The notes below the pieces were generated by a model. It ran no database searches, was not told the DNA's origin, and saw only the letters and a list, made by a program, of their open reading frames with translations. A stretch of 64,000 bases of DNA from an uncultured Massilia sp. (GTDB lineage: Bacteria; Pseudomonadota; Gammaproteobacteria; Burkholderiales; Burkholderiaceae_D). The DNA lies in NCBI RefSeq assembly GCF_913773735.1, contig NZ_CAJYEB010000019.1, forward strand, positions 1-64,000, read 5' to 3'. A program made the translations under genes and the position numbers. Below are positions 16,477 through 26,268 of the stretch, piece after piece. Each line of letters begins with the position of its first letter. Positions within the stretch are counted from its first letter, which is position 1.

Positions 16477-16573
16477 ACAAACGAATGTACCGTGCCCGCC
16501 ATAATTGACAGAATTTAATTTCGAACACGCAAGCAGAGTCCGCTATCTGCTAGGCAGGTAGACAGCGATCGGC

Positions 16574-17380
16574 TCAGCAAATTCCCTCGCCCGCTGGACG
16601 CCTGTGATGCATATCCAACACCCTGTCGAGTACTTGTTTCTCGATAGCACCGAAATCGGCGCTGCCGCGCTGGCGAGGCCTGGGCAGGTCCACGCGCAGG
16701 TCCAGCGCCACGCGGCCATCCTCGACCAGCAGGATGCGGTCGGCCAGCACCACCGCTTCCGGCACGTCGTGCGTGACCAGCACGGCGGTGAAGCCGCGCT
16801 CGTGCCACAGCGCCTCGAGCAGTTGCTGCATCCCGATGCGGGTCAGCGCATCGAGGGCGCCCAACGGTTCGTCGAGCAGCAGCAACTGCGGCCGGTGCAC
16901 CAGCGCGCGCGCCAGGGCCACGCGCTGGCGCTGGCCGCCGGACAGCACGGCCGGCCAGTCGTGCGCGCGCTCGCACAGGCCGACGCCGGCCAGCGCAAGC
17001 TGCGCGGCCGCATCGCCATCGGCCAGGCCCAGCGCGACATTGCGCAGCACGCTTTTCCAGGGCAGCAGGCGCGCCTCCTGGAACATCATGCGCACTTCGG
17101 GACGCGCGCCGCCGCCGCCGATCTTGACCTGGCCGCCGTCCGGCGCCTCCAGCCCGGCGATGGCGCGCAGCAGCGTGCTCTTGCCGCAGCCGCTGCGACC
17201 GACCACGGCGACGAATTCGCCCGGCGCGACCTTCAGGTCGATGCCGTCCAGGACGGTGCGTCCCGCATGGCGCTTGACCAGGCGGCGCAGGGCCAGGTGG
17301 GCGCCGCGCGGCGGCGTCGCGCCGGTGGCCTGCGCATGCGCCTCGCCGACGCGGGCGTCTTCGACAGGGTTCAGTTTCAT
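16574..17380 (-). CDS. ssuB: Aliphatic sulfonate ABC transporter, ATP-binding subunit
   Basis: 268-aa ATPase driving sulfonate import with SsuC and SsuA. Walker A is GRSGCGKST, the signature is LSGGQRQR and Walker B is LLLLDEPLG, followed by the H-loop VTHD. The start at 17380 (MKLNPVED) has GAGG upstream; a longer open frame upstream belongs to the ssuC region on another frame. It is the last gene of ssuEADCB, 11 nt after ssuC, which fits the usual order. In sulfate limitation the operon lets the cell use alkanesulfonates as sulfur source. Confidence 0.9.
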   Translation of the reverse strand: MKLNPVEDARVGEAHAQATGATPPRGAHLALRRLVKRHAGRTVLDGIDLKVAPGEFVAVVGRSGCGKSTLLRAIAGLEAPDGGQVKIGGGGARPEVRMMFQEARLLPWKSVLRNVALGLADGDAAAQLALAGVGLCERAHDWPAVLSGGQRQRVALARALVHRPQLLLLDEPLGALDALTRIGMQQLLEALWHERGFTAVLVTHDVPEAVVLADRILLVEDGRVALDLRVDLPRPRQRGSADFGAIEKQVLDRVLDMHHRRPAGEGIC

Positions 17381-17391
17381 GGATGCCTCGC

Positions 17392-18234
17392 TTATCGGTA
17401 CGCCGGATTCCAGCGCAGGAAATGGCGCTCCAGGCCGCGCGCCGCCAGGTCGGCCGCCTTGCCCAGCAACGCATACAACAGCACGCCGACCAGCACGACA
17501 TCGGTCTGCAGGAATTCGCGCGCATTCATCGTCATGTAGCCGATGCCGGACTGGGCCGAAATGGTTTCGGCGACGATCAGCAGCACCCACACGAGGCCCA
17601 GCGAAAAGCGCACCCCGACCAGGATCGAGGGCAGCGCGCCCGGCAGGATCACGTCGCGGTACAGCGCCCAGCCGCGCAGGCCGTAGCTGCGCGCCATCTC
17701 GACCAGGCCGGCGTCCACCGAACGGATGCCGTGGAAGGTATTCAGGTAGATGGGGAAGAACACGCCGACCGACAGCAGGAACAGCTTGGCCGCCTCGTCG
17801 ATGCCGAACCACAGGATCACCAGCGGGATCAACGCCAGTGGCGGGATGTTGCGCACCATCTGCACGGTGGTGTCCAGGAGCAGGGCCGCGCGCCGGCTGC
17901 CGCCGTTGAGCAGGCCCAGGACCAGCCCCAGCGCGCCGCCCAGGCCGAAGCCGGCCAGCGCGCGCCACAGGCTCACGCGCAGGTGCGTCCACAGCTCGCC
18001 CGATTCGGCCAGCGCCAGGGCCGCCTGCGCCACCGCCGACGGCGCGGGCAGGATGCGGCTGGACAGCCAGCCGGCCTGCGCCGCCACCTGCCAGCCGGCG
18101 ACCAGCAGCACCGGCAGCGCCCAGGGCGCGAGCGGCGCCAGTACGGCCGCCGCGCGGCCGGATGCCGGCGCCGGCCGGGCACGCGCCGGCTTGCGCACGC
18201 GCGGCGCCGCCTGTGTCGTTGCGCCCGTCATCAC
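17392..18234 (-). CDS. ssuC: Aliphatic sulfonate ABC transporter, permease subunit
   Basis: 280-aa inner-membrane permease with about six hydrophobic segments, beginning at [16 protein letters not shown] after an Arg/Pro-rich cytoplasmic N-terminus. The EAA-type loop for the ATPase is [21 protein letters not shown], as in the BPD_transp_1 family. The start codon overlaps the ssuD stop by 4 nt (ATGA), so translation is coupled. Confidence 0.9.
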   Translation of the reverse strand: MMTGATTQAAPRVRKPARARPAPASGRAAAVLAPLAPWALPVLLVAGWQVAAQAGWLSSRILPAPSAVAQAALALAESGELWTHLRVSLWRALAGFGLGGALGLVLGLLNGGSRRAALLLDTTVQMVRNIPPLALIPLVILWFGIDEAAKLFLLSVGVFFPIYLNTFHGIRSVDAGLVEMARSYGLRGWALYRDVILPGALPSILVGVRFSLGLVWVLLIVAETISAQSGIGYMTMNAREFLQTDVVLVGVLLYALLGKAADLAARGLERHFLRWNPAYR

Positions 18235-19391
18235 GCCACCTTCTTCGGCACGATGTCGCTGGCCATCACCTCGCCGAACGGCCCGGTGATCGACACCTCA
18301 CCCTGCGCCTTCCCTTTTCCCAGCAGCGGGAACACCAGTTCGGCGAAGCGGTACGACTCTTCCAGGTGCGGATAGCCGGACAGGATGAAGGTCTCGATGC
18401 CGAGGTCGGCATATTCGCGCATGCGCGCGGCCACCGTCTGCGGATCGCCCACCAGTGCCGTGCCGGCGCCGCCGCGCACCAGCCCCACGCCGGCCCACAG
18501 GTTGGGCGACACTTCGAGCTTGTCGCGCCGCCCGCCGTGCAGCGCGGCCATGCGCTGCTGTCCCACCGAATCCATCCTGGCGAACGCGGCCTGCGCCCTG
18601 GCGATGACATCGTCGTCCAGGTGCTTGATCAGCTCGTCGGCGGCGCGCCAGGCTTCCTCGTTCGTCTCGCGCACGATCACGTGCAGGCGGATCCCGAAAC
18701 GCAGCGTGCGGCCGTGGCGCGCGGCGCGCGCGCGGATGTCGGCGATCTTGTCGGCCACCGCCGCCGGCGGCTCGCCCCAGGTCAGGTAGACGTCCATCTG
18801 CTCGGCCGCCAGCGCGTGCGCCGCCTCCGACGAGCCGCCGAAGTACAGCGGCGGATGGGGCTTCTGCACCGGCGGGTACAGCGTGCGCGCGCCTTTCACG
18901 GTCAGGTGGGCGCCCGCGAAGTCGAACCCCTTGTCGCCGCCCTCGCCCGCCATCGCGGCGCGCCAGATACGGATGAATTCGTCGGAAATGTCGTAGCGCG
19001 TGGCGTGGTCGGCGAACAGGCCGTCGGCTTCCAGCTCGCCCTGGTCGCCGCCGGTGACCACGTTGATCAGGAGGCGTCCGTTCGACAGCCGGTCGAAGGT
19101 GGAGGCCATGCGCACCGACAGGCCCGGCGTGGACAGGCCCGGGCGGATCGCGACGAGGAATTTCAGCCTGCTGGTCGCATGGATCAGCGACGAGGCCACG
19201 ATCCATGGGTCCTCGCAGGAGCGGCCGGTGGGCAGCAACACGCCGTCGTAGCCGAGCGTGTCGGCCGCCACCGCGACCTGGCGCAGGTAGTCGGCATCGA
19301 CCGCGCGCGCGCCGCGGCTGGTGCCGAGGTAGCGGCTGTCGCCGTGGGTGGGCAGGAACCAGAAGACGTTCGGCGTGCTCAGGGTCGTCAT
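18231..19391 (-). CDS. ssuD: FMNH2-dependent alkanesulfonate monooxygenase
   Basis: 386-aa flavin monooxygenase of the luciferase-like family. It uses FMNH2 from SsuE and O2 to convert an alkanesulfonate to an aldehyde and sulfite. Diagnostic stretches are [16 protein letters not shown] at the N-terminus, the conserved Cys in TGRSCEDPW, and [10 protein letters not shown]. The length is close to the 381 aa of E. coli SsuD. The start at 19391 ([12 protein letters not shown]) is chosen by homology; 18 upstream codons are unlikely. The stop overlaps ssuC, and ssuA lies 4 nt upstream. Confidence 0.93.
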   Translation of the reverse strand: MTTLSTPNVFWFLPTHGDSRYLGTSRGARAVDADYLRQVAVAADTLGYDGVLLPTGRSCEDPWIVASSLIHATSRLKFLVAIRPGLSTPGLSVRMASTFDRLSNGRLLINVVTGGDQGELEADGLFADHATRYDISDEFIRIWRAAMAGEGGDKGFDFAGAHLTVKGARTLYPPVQKPHPPLYFGGSSEAAHALAAEQMDVYLTWGEPPAAVADKIADIRARAARHGRTLRFGIRLHVIVRETNEEAWRAADELIKHLDDDVIARAQAAFARMDSVGQQRMAALHGGRRDKLEVSPNLWAGVGLVRGGAGTALVGDPQTVAARMREYADLGIETFILSGYPHLEESYRFAELVFPLLGKGKAQGEVSITGPFGEVMASDIVPKKVA

Positions 19392-19395
19392 CGCA

Positions 19396-20409
19396 TTAGT
19401 CCTTCGCGAGCAATTGGTTGAGGAGTTGCGCCGGCGGCTGCGCATCGCGCACGGCGATCGGCCTGGGGATCAGTTTCAGGCCATGGAAGGCGTCGGCGAT
19501 CTTCTGCTGCGCGGCCAGCACGTCCGGCGTGACGGGCCTGACGCCGTAGGCATAGCGCGAGGCCGCCAGCGCCACCGCCTCGAGCGGCAAACCGGTCTGG
19601 CCGGCGAGGATCGCCGCCACTTCGCGCGGATGCGCCTTGCCCCAGGCATCGACCTGCGCCAGTTCGTCGACGAGGATGCGCACGACGTCGCCGTGCTGCA
19701 GGGCGAAGGAACGCGCGGCCAGGTAGAACTGGTGGTTCGCCACCAGCCCGGTGCCGTCGGCCAGCACGCGCGCGCCGACCTGCGTCTGGGCCGCGGCCAG
19801 GAACGGGTCCCAGATCGCCCAGGCATCGACGGCGCCGCGCTCGAAGGCGGCGCGCGCCTCGGCCGGCGGCAGGTAGACCGGCTGGATCTGGCCGTAGCCG
19901 ACACCGGCTTTTTCCAGCGCCTTGACCAGCAGGTAATGCACGTTCGAGCCCTTGTTCAGCGCGACCTTCCTGCCTTTCAGCTCGGCCAGGCCACGCAGCG
20001 GCGACCCCTGCGGCACGACGATCGCTTCCGAGGCCGGCGACGGCGGCTCGTTGCCGACGTAGACCAGGTCCGCGCCGGCAGCCTGGGCGAAGATCGGCGG
20101 GGCCTCGCCCACGGTGCCGAAATCGATGCTGCCCACGTTCAGGCCCTCGAGCAGCGCCGGGCCGGCGGGGAACTCGGTCCAGCGCACGCTGACGTCCTGC
20201 GCGGCCAGGCGCTTCTCCAGCGTGCCGCGGCCCTTGAGCAGGGTCAGCGTGCCGTATTTCTGGTAGCCGATACGGACCTCGCGCAGGCCGCCGGCCGCCA
20301 TGGCGCGCGGCATGCCGCCGGCGACGGTGGCGAAGGTGGAAAGCGTGGCGGCATACAACAGGCCGAGCGTGCGGCGCCGCTGGCGCGCGTGGTGCGGATG
20401 GTCGCTCAT
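19396..20409 (-). CDS. ssuA: Aliphatic sulfonate-binding protein
   Basis: 337-aa periplasmic binding protein. The N-terminus has RRR then a hydrophobic core and AMA, a signal peptide with possible Tat character, cleaved around residue 39. The mature part begins [21 protein letters not shown], the SsuA/TauA-type opening, followed by [27 protein letters not shown] in pieces typical of the family. It captures sulfonates for SsuB/SsuC. RBS AAAGGA is present. It is second gene of the operon, 30 nt after ssuE. Confidence 0.9.
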   Translation of the reverse strand: MSDHPHHARQRRRTLGLLYAATLSTFATVAGGMPRAMAAGGLREVRIGYQKYGTLTLLKGRGTLEKRLAAQDVSVRWTEFPAGPALLEGLNVGSIDFGTVGEAPPIFAQAAGADLVYVGNEPPSPASEAIVVPQGSPLRGLAELKGRKVALNKGSNVHYLLVKALEKAGVGYGQIQPVYLPPAEARAAFERGAVDAWAIWDPFLAAAQTQVGARVLADGTGLVANHQFYLAARSFALQHGDVVRILVDELAQVDAWGKAHPREVAAILAGQTGLPLEAVALAASRYAYGVRPVTPDVLAAQQKIADAFHGLKLIPRPIAVRDAQPPAQLLNQLLAKD

Positions 20410-20439
20410 GGGCGGATCCTTTCTTGGCGTGGTGGTGGG

Positions 20440-21036
20440 TCAGGCGGGGATGGAGACGGCGAGGTGCGCGCCGGCAGGCCTGGCGGCCTGCACCGCCCGG
20501 TGCTGCGCCAGCTGCTGCAGTTCGTGCACGAGCTGCGCGACGCCGGCGTCGATGCGCGCGCCGATGGCCGGCGCCGGCAGCAGGCCGCGCTCGGGGTCCC
20601 AGGGCAGTTGCGCGGAGGTGGCGTAGATGCTCGGCAGGACGTGGCGCGGTGCCAGCGAGGCCAGCACGGGGCGCAGCGCATAGTCCAGCGCCAGCATGTG
20701 CGACTGGCTGCCGCCGGTGGCCAGCGGCAGCACCAGCTTGCCAACCAGGCCGTCCTGCGGCAGCAGGTCGAGGAAGGTCTTCAGGATCCCGCTGAACGAG
20801 GCTTTATAGACGGGGGTGCCGACGACCACGGCATCGGCCTGGGCCACCTGCGCCAGCGCATGGGCCAGCGCGGGATCGTGCAAGTCGGCGCGCAGCAGCG
20901 CCACGGCCGGCAATTCGCGCACCTGCAGCGCCTGCGTCCGGTGGCCCGGCAGCGCCAGGCGCTCGCCGACCAGTTGCAGCAGGCGCCAGGTCGTCGACGG
21001 CGCGGAGGGGCTTCCGCCCAGCAATAAGACATTCAT
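20440..21036 (-). CDS. ssuE: NAD(P)H-dependent FMN reductase
   Basis: 198-aa flavodoxin-fold reductase supplying FMNH2 to SsuD. The phosphate-binding loop GGSPSAPSTT is at residues 8-17, and VGTPVYKASFSGILKTFLDLLPQ is the family's FMN/dimer block. It is the first gene of ssuEADCB, with no strong RBS. The 139 nt upstream hold the operon promoter region; I see no confident -10/-35, though CysB/Cbl-type control is usual for such operons. Confidence 0.9.
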   Translation of the reverse strand: MNVLLLGGSPSAPSTTWRLLQLVGERLALPGHRTQALQVRELPAVALLRADLHDPALAHALAQVAQADAVVVGTPVYKASFSGILKTFLDLLPQDGLVGKLVLPLATGGSQSHMLALDYALRPVLASLAPRHVLPSIYATSAQLPWDPERGLLPAPAIGARIDAGVAQLVHELQQLAQHRAVQAARPAGAHLAVSIPA

Positions 21037-21175
21037 GTTCGGTCCGGGATCGATGAGGGTCGATCAAGACTACCGCCGGCGCGCGCGCGCCGGAACGAAT
21101 GCTTTCATGCTTCGATATGTCGTTTTCCTTAAAAGGTTTCGCGCATATCGATGTGCGGCGCCGCGGCCAGGCCGC

Positions 21176-22462
21176 TCACTCGTAGCGCAGCGCCTCGGCC
21201 GGATGCACGCGCGCCGCCGACCAGCTCGGATACAGCGTGGCGACGAAGGCCAGCAGCACGGCCGTGCCGCCGATGCGCGCGACGTCGCTCCACAGCAGCT
21301 CGGACGGGATCTCGCTGATGAAATAGATGCTCTTGTCGAGGAAGTGCACGCCGAACACGCGCTCGATGAAGGGCACGATGACGTCGATGTTCAGGGCGAC
21401 GGCGACCCCGAGCCCGACGCCGATCAGCGTGCCGAGCAGGCCGACCAGCGTGCCCTGTACCATGAAGATGCGCATGATCGCGCCGGGCGACGCGCCCAGC
21501 GTGCGCAGGATGGCGACCTCGGCCTGCTTGTCGCGCACCGTCATGACCAGCGTCGACACCAGGTTGAAGGCGGCCACCGCGATGATCATCGCCAGGATGA
21601 TGAACATCATGCGCTTCTGCGACTGCACGGCGGCGAACCAGATGGCGTTCACCTGGGTCCAGTCGCGCATGTACAGGTTGCCCGCCAGTTGCTGCTTGAG
21701 TTCGCGCGCCACGCGCGGCGCCTGGTACAGGTCGTCCAGGCGCAGGCGCAGGCCGGACGGTGCCGTCATGCCCTGCAGCTGCTCGGCGTCCTGCAGGTGC
21801 ACGAAGGCCAGGCTGGAATCGAACTGCTGGTGGCCCGCCTCGAAGATGCCCGCCACCGTGAAGGCGTGCGGCCGCGGCAGCAGGCCGGACACGGCGCCCT
21901 GCCCGGCCTGGCCAGGCGCGGCCGGTGCGGCCGTCAGCAGCGTCAGGCGGTCGCCCACCTTCACGCCGAGCGATTGCGCCAGCACGGTGCCCAGCACGAT
22001 GTTGGCGGAACCGGGGCGCAGCGCGGCGAAGCTGCCCGCGCGCACCTGGCCGGTCACGTCCGACACCTGCGGCTCCAGCTCGGGCAGCACGCCGCGGATC
22101 ACGGCCGGCTTCATGGTGTCGTCCTGCACCAGCATGCCCTGGGTCTCGACGAAGGGCGCGACGCCGCGCACCTCGGGATTGCGGCGGGCCTGCTGCGCCT
22201 GCGCCTGCCAGTCCGGCATCGCGCCGCGGCCGTCGAACACCTCGACGTGGGCCAGCACCGACAGCATGCGCGCGGTGACTTCCTTCTCGAAGCCGTTCAT
22301 CACCGACAGCACGACCACCAGCGCCGCCACGCCCAGCGCGATGCCGGCCACCGAGATCAGCGAGATGAAGGAGATGAAGCTGTTGCGGCTGCTGCGCTTG
22401 CCGGCGCGGGTATAGCGCAGGCCGATCAGCCATTCGTAGGGGGCGTTGCGAAAGAGGTTCAA
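21176..22462 (-). CDS. lolC: Lipoprotein-releasing ABC transporter permease (LolC/LolE family)
   Basis: 428-aa inner-membrane protein that extracts outer-membrane lipoproteins for LolA. The N-terminus WLIGLRYTRAGKRSSRNSF leads into the first membrane segment (ISVAGIALGVAALVVVLSVMNGF in pieces); a large periplasmic domain follows; three membrane segments are at the C-terminus, the last near IGGTAVLLAFVATLYPSW. The start is TTG at 22462-22460, embedded in TTGA that overlaps the nudB stop. No ATG fits the N-terminal homology. The ATPase gene lolD, normally next, is absent here: the next gene in this direction is ssuE. Confidence 0.88.
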   Translation of the reverse strand: MNLFRNAPYEWLIGLRYTRAGKRSSRNSFISFISLISVAGIALGVAALVVVLSVMNGFEKEVTARMLSVLAHVEVFDGRGAMPDWQAQAQQARRNPEVRGVAPFVETQGMLVQDDTMKPAVIRGVLPELEPQVSDVTGQVRAGSFAALRPGSANIVLGTVLAQSLGVKVGDRLTLLTAAPAAPGQAGQGAVSGLLPRPHAFTVAGIFEAGHQQFDSSLAFVHLQDAEQLQGMTAPSGLRLRLDDLYQAPRVARELKQQLAGNLYMRDWTQVNAIWFAAVQSQKRMMFIILAMIIAVAAFNLVSTLVMTVRDKQAEVAILRTLGASPGAIMRIFMVQGTLVGLLGTLIGVGLGVAVALNIDVIVPFIERVFGVHFLDKSIYFISEIPSELLWSDVARIGGTAVLLAFVATLYPSWSAARVHPAEALRYE

Positions 22463-22917
22463 GGAAGCTCCGGATAATGACGCGGCAACTGCAGGATGGC
22501 TTCGGCGTTGGAGGACGAGAAGCAGCGGTCGGCGGCCTCCAGCAGGGGCAGCCAGGCATGGCGGACGTGCTCGCGCGGCGCCAGCACGATGGGGATGTCG
22601 CGCGGGACGCAGACCGAGAACACGTGCTCGGTATTGTGGGTGACGCCGGGCGCGTAGCGGTGGCGCCAGGTGGCGTAGATCTCGTAGACGTTCGACAGGT
22701 GCCAGTCGCGCAGCGCGATGGCCTCGCCGTCGACGACGATGCCGGTTTCCTCGAACAGTTCGCGCGCGGCCGTCTCGAGCAGCGGCTCGTCCGGCGCATC
22801 GAGCGAGCCCGTGACCGACTGCCAGAAACCGGGGCGGTCGGCGCGCTCGATCAGGAGCACTTCCAGGTCGGCGGTGTGGATGACGACCAGGACGGATTCG
22901 GGGATCTTGTGGGGCAT
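22459..22917 (-). CDS. nudB: Dihydroneopterin triphosphate diphosphatase (Nudix)
   Basis: 152-aa Nudix hydrolase of the folate pathway, removing pyrophosphate from dihydroneopterin triphosphate. The Nudix box is GSLDAPDEPLLETAARELFE followed by ETGI; there are six rather than five residues between Gly and the first Glu, which I believe is common in betaproteobacterial NudB. The N-terminus (PESVLVVIHTADLEVLLIER) and the SNVYEIYATWRHRY stretch support NudB. It lies downstream of aspS, as in many betaproteobacteria, and its stop overlaps the TTG start of lolC. Confidence 0.88.
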   Translation of the reverse strand: MPHKIPESVLVVIHTADLEVLLIERADRPGFWQSVTGSLDAPDEPLLETAARELFEETGIVVDGEAIALRDWHLSNVYEIYATWRHRYAPGVTHNTEHVFSVCVPRDIPIVLAPREHVRHAWLPLLEAADRCFSSSNAEAILQLPRHYPELP

Positions 22918-22940
22918 CCGGATATTTTACCGTAGCCCGC

Positions 22941-22971
22941 AAAAACGACGTCCCCGCACGGGCGGGGACGT
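22941..22971 (-). terminator. Intrinsic terminator after aspS
   Basis: Ten-bp stem ACGTCCCCGC (22948-22957) and GCGGGGACGT (22962-22971), loop ACGG, with A-run 22941-22945 giving a T-run on the minus strand. It ends 24 nt upstream of the nudB start, so nudB-lolC may have separate expression. Confidence 0.75.
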
Positions 22972-22979
22972 TCATGCAC

Positions 22980-23008
22980 GCAGGGTGCGCACGGGGTGCG
23001 CATCCTGC
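22980..23008. repeat. Dispersed hairpin repeat, copy 2
   Basis: A 12-bp stem (one G-T pair), centred on TGCGCA - CGGGG - TGCGCA, with trailer CCTGCGA. It is closely related to the copy at 41552 and lies 20 nt beyond the aspS stop, before the T-run terminator. Confidence 0.7.
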
Positions 23009-23028
23009 GACGTTGCGGGCAACGGGCC

Positions 23029-24834
23029 TTACGCGACCTTCGGCTGCTCGTTGCGCAGGCGGATGTGCAGTTCCTTCAGCTGCTTCTCGTCGACTTCCGA
23101 CGGCGCGTTGGTCAAGAGGTCCTGCGCGCGCTGGGTCTTCGGGAAGGCGATCACGTCGCGGATCGACTCGGAGCCGGTCATCAGCGTGATCAGGCGGTCC
23201 AGGCCGAACGCCAGGCCGCCGTGCGGCGGGGCGCCGTACTGCAGCGCGTCGAGCAGGAAGCCGAACTTCAACTGCGCTTCCTCGGCATCGATCTTCAGGG
23301 CGCGGAACACCTTGCTCTGGACTTCCTCGCGGTGGATACGGATCGAGCCGCCGCCCAGTTCCCAGCCGTTCAGGACCATGTCGTAGGCCTTGGCGACGCA
23401 GGCGCCCGGGTTGGTCTCGAGCATGTCCTCGTGGCCGTCCTTCGGCGCGGTGAACGGGTGGTGGGTGGCGTTCCAGCGGTCGCCTTCCTCGTCGTACTCG
23501 AACATCGGGAAGTCGATGACCCACAGCGGCGCCCAGCGGTCTTCGAACAGGCCGGCCTTCTTGCCGAATTCCGAGTGGCCGATCTTCACGCGCAGCGCGC
23601 CGATGGCGTCGTTGACGACCTTGGCCTTGTCCGCGCCGAAGAAGATCAGGTCGCCGTCCTCGGCGCCGGTCAGTTCCAGCACCTTGGCCAGCACCTCGTC
23701 GGAGATGTTCTTGACGATCGGCGACTGCAGGCCATCGCGGCCCTTGGCCTTCTCGTTGACCTTGATGTAGGCCAGGCCCTTGGCGCCGTAGATCGCGACG
23801 AACTGGGTGTAGGCGTCGATTTCCGAACGGGGCATCGAGCCGCCCTGCGGCACGCGCAGGCCGACCACGCGGCCGTTCGGCAGGTTGGCGGCGCTGTTGA
23901 AGACCTTGAACTCGACGGTCTTCATCAGCTCGGTCAGTTCGGTGAACTGCAGCTTGACGCGCATGTCCGGCTTGTCCGAACCGTACAGGCCCATCGCGGT
24001 GGCGAAGTCCATGACCGGGAACGGGTTCGGCAGGTCGACGCCGGCGGCGTTCTTGAAGACGGTGCGCATCATGTCTTCGAACAGGTCGCGGATTTCCTGC
24101 TCGGTCAGGAACGAGGTCTCGCAGTCGATCTGGGTGAATTCCGGCTGGCGGTCGGCGCGCAGGTCCTCGTCGCGGAAGCACTTGGTGATCTGGTAGTAGC
24201 GGTCGAAGTTCGACACCATCAGGAGCTGCTTGAACAGCTGCGGCGACTGCGGCAGCGCGAAGAAGTTGCCCGGGTTGACGCGCGACGGCACCAGGTAGTC
24301 GCGCGCGCCTTCCGGGGTCGACTTGGTCAGCATCGGGGTCTCGATGTCGATGAAGCCCAGGTTGTCCAGGTACTTGCGCACTTCCATCGAGACTTTATAA
24401 CGCAGGCGCAGGTTGTGCTGCATCTGCTGGCGGCGCAGGTCGAGCACGCGGTGCGTCAGGCGGGTGGTTTCCGACAGGTTGTCGTCGTCCAGCTGGAACG
24501 GCACCGGCACCGACGGGTTCAGCACTTCCAGTTGCGAGGTGTTGATCTCGATCTTGCCCGACTTCAGGTTGGCGTTGGCGGTGCCTTCCAGGCGGTTCAC
24601 GACGGTGCCGGTGATGCGCAGGCAGTACTCGTTGCGGACGTGCTCGGCGGCCTTGAAGACGTCGGCATTGTCGGGGTGGCAGACCACCTGCACGAGGCCT
24701 TCGCGGTCGCGCAGGTCGATGAAGATCACGCCGCCGTGGTCGCGGCGACGGTGCACCCAGCCGCACAGGCTGACGGTTTGGCCCAGCAGCTCTTCGGTCA
24801 CGAGGCCGCAGTAGTGAGTACGCATGGAGGACAT
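23029..24834 (-). CDS. aspS: Aspartyl-tRNA synthetase
   Basis: 601-aa class II synthetase charging tRNA-Asp. An N-terminal anticodon-binding OB fold ([22 protein letters not shown]) is followed by motif 1, motif 2 ([18 protein letters not shown]), the GAD insertion domain typical of bacterial enzymes, and motif 3 (GLAFGLDRL). The length is normal. The first Met at 24834 gives [10 protein letters not shown]; the Met at 24825 (MRTHYCG) is an equally good start. It sits in the order fmdB-DUF502-aspS-nudB, a familiar betaproteobacterial arrangement. Confidence 0.96.
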   Translation of the reverse strand: MSSMRTHYCGLVTEELLGQTVSLCGWVHRRRDHGGVIFIDLRDREGLVQVVCHPDNADVFKAAEHVRNEYCLRITGTVVNRLEGTANANLKSGKIEINTSQLEVLNPSVPVPFQLDDDNLSETTRLTHRVLDLRRQQMQHNLRLRYKVSMEVRKYLDNLGFIDIETPMLTKSTPEGARDYLVPSRVNPGNFFALPQSPQLFKQLLMVSNFDRYYQITKCFRDEDLRADRQPEFTQIDCETSFLTEQEIRDLFEDMMRTVFKNAAGVDLPNPFPVMDFATAMGLYGSDKPDMRVKLQFTELTELMKTVEFKVFNSAANLPNGRVVGLRVPQGGSMPRSEIDAYTQFVAIYGAKGLAYIKVNEKAKGRDGLQSPIVKNISDEVLAKVLELTGAEDGDLIFFGADKAKVVNDAIGALRVKIGHSEFGKKAGLFEDRWAPLWVIDFPMFEYDEEGDRWNATHHPFTAPKDGHEDMLETNPGACVAKAYDMVLNGWELGGGSIRIHREEVQSKVFRALKIDAEEAQLKFGFLLDALQYGAPPHGGLAFGLDRLITLMTGSESIRDVIAFPKTQRAQDLLTNAPSEVDEKQLKELHIRLRNEQPKVA

Positions 24835-24912
24835 AATTTTTCGATCCTGGTTGGTTGATTCGGTGGCCTGCGCTTCGTCGCAGGCCTGGATGCTTGCTGC
24901 CTTGTTTCTTGT

Positions 24913-25536
24913 TCAGTCCACGGCGGCGAGGGCCGCGGCCTGGCTCGCCTGGGCGCTGGTGGGCGGCGGCGCCACCACGCCCATCGAGACGATGTATTTC
25001 AATGCCTCGTCGACGGTCATGTCCAGCTCGACGGTCCGGCTGCGTTCCATCATCAGGAAGAAGCCGGAGGTCGGGTTCGGCGTCGTCGGCACGTACACGC
25101 TGACGTAGTCGCCGGCCAGGTGGTTCGCCACGTCGCCGCCCGGCACGCCGGTCAGGAAGGCGATCGTGTACGCGTTTTCGTGCGGGTACGGGATCAGCAC
25201 GGCCTTGCGGAAAGCGTTGCCCGAGGACGAGAACAGCGTGTCCGACACCTGCTTGACGCTGCCGTAGATCGAGTTCACGACCGGGATGCGGTGCAGCACG
25301 CGTTCCCACATGCGCACGACCCACTTGCCGACCAGGTTGTTGGTCAGCAGGCCGGTCAGGAACACGATCGCCAGCGTGATGATCGCGCCCAGGCCGGGAA
25401 TGTGCGTGTGCGGCTGCCACTCCTTCGGCACCAGGACGAGCGACTGGTCGAGCGTGCCGATCACGAGGTTCAGCACCCATGCGGTGATCGCCAGGGGAAC
25501 CAGCACCAGCAGGCCGGTAATGAAATATTTACGCAT
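24913..25536 (-). CDS. DUF502 domain membrane protein
   Basis: 207-aa inner-membrane protein with two hydrophobic segments (FITGLLVLVPLAITAWVLNLV, and LGAIITLAIVFLTGLLTNNLV, about residues 5-25 and 48-70). The conserved cytoplasmic core contains PVVNSIYGSVKQVSDTLFS and YVPTTPNPTSGFF. The C-terminus is Ala/Gln-rich. The function of DUF502 is unknown. Its position between fmdB and aspS is conserved in relatives, from memory. Confidence 0.85.
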   Translation of the reverse strand: MRKYFITGLLVLVPLAITAWVLNLVIGTLDQSLVLVPKEWQPHTHIPGLGAIITLAIVFLTGLLTNNLVGKWVVRMWERVLHRIPVVNSIYGSVKQVSDTLFSSSGNAFRKAVLIPYPHENAYTIAFLTGVPGGDVANHLAGDYVSVYVPTTPNPTSGFFLMMERSRTVELDMTVDEALKYIVSMGVVAPPPTSAQASQAAALAAVD

Positions 25537-25586
25537 CGTCGTTCGTCCGGATGGTCAGGGGCGCCGGCCGGGAAGGCCGGCGGTGG

Positions 25587-25916
25587 TCAGTTGCCGCCGT
25601 CCTTCGACGGCGCCGCCGCGGGCGCCGCCGGGGCGGCCGGCGTGCTGGATGCGGCCGGCGCCGCGGCCGGGGCGGCGTCGCCATTGTTCGTCGCCGCGCC
25701 GGCGGCCGGCGCCGTGCCGGTGGCCGGGGCGGTGCCGCCACGGAAGTCGGTCACGTACCAGCCGGTGCCCTTGAGCTGGAAACCGGCGGCCGTCACCTGC
25801 TTCTTGAACGCGGACTTGCCGCACGACGGGCACACGGTCAGGACCGGATCGGAGATCTTTTGCAGTACATCCTTGGCAAAACCGCATTCATCGCAGCGGT
25901 AGGCGTAAATCGGCAT
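25587..25916 (-). CDS. FmdB-family zinc ribbon protein
   Basis: 109-aa protein. Residues 1-42 form the FmdB zinc ribbon (MPIYAYRCDECGFAKDVLQK... CPSCGKSAFKK) with CxxC pairs for one zinc. The family's GTGWYVTDF follows near residue 56. The C-terminal half is a low-complexity Ala/Pro/Thr tail (AAPAAAPAASSTPAAPAAP). FmdB-like proteins are presumed regulators, but the role is not established. The start at 25916 is fixed by homology and by a -10 box 35 nt upstream. First gene of fmdB-DUF502-aspS. Confidence 0.85.
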   Translation of the reverse strand: MPIYAYRCDECGFAKDVLQKISDPVLTVCPSCGKSAFKKQVTAAGFQLKGTGWYVTDFRGGTAPATGTAPAAGAATNNGDAAPAAAPAASSTPAAPAAPAAAPSKDGGN

Positions 25917-25950
25917 TCTGAATACTCCGCAAAAATCATCAAAACCCTGA

Positions 25951-25956
25951 ATTATA
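25951..25956 (-). promoter_or_regulatory. -10 box of the fmdB-DUF502-aspS unit
   Basis: A perfect TATAAT on the minus strand at 25956-25951, 35 nt before the fmdB start. The -35 region 17 nt upstream is poor. Confidence 0.6.
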
Positions 25957-26118
25957 AAGCTTTTGCGGACGATGTTGACCTTTGCCGGCCCGGCAACCCA
26001 AGCCGGGCACCGCGGCAAGGCCGTCGTGCTTGCTGCATTTCGACAACAGTGTTGTTTTTCTTCAGCGCACGGTTGAGTTCCGTTTGCCGAATTTCAACTT
26101 AACTGTTTAAATAGCATC

Positions 26119-26258
26119 CCTCAGCAGCGATCACGGCGGGCTTGCCTCGCCGGGCTACTGGAAAGAAACAGAAGTTTGCGCGACCGGCATGCCGGCTCGC
26201 CGCCAAGCCATACAAGAACGACTTCAAATCGGGCCCGCGTTTGCGGGCCTTTTCTTTT
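26119..26258 (+). ncRNA. Candidate small RNA, about 140 nt
   Basis: The 352-nt gap between fmdB and the methyltransferase has no plausible gene. On the plus strand it holds a promoter-like pair, -35 TTGCCG (26084-26089), 17-nt spacer, -10 TTAAAT (26107-26112), then a strong terminator: GGCCCGC (26232-26238), loop GTTT, GCGGGCC (26243-26249), TTTTCTTTT. Between them are a GGCGGGCTTGCCTCGCC hairpin and the palindrome CCGGCATGCCGG. The terminator cannot serve a minus-strand gene because the T-run is on the plus side, and no plus-strand gene precedes it. The signals are seen; expression is inference. Confidence 0.4.
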
Positions 26259-26268
26259 GGCGGGACGA

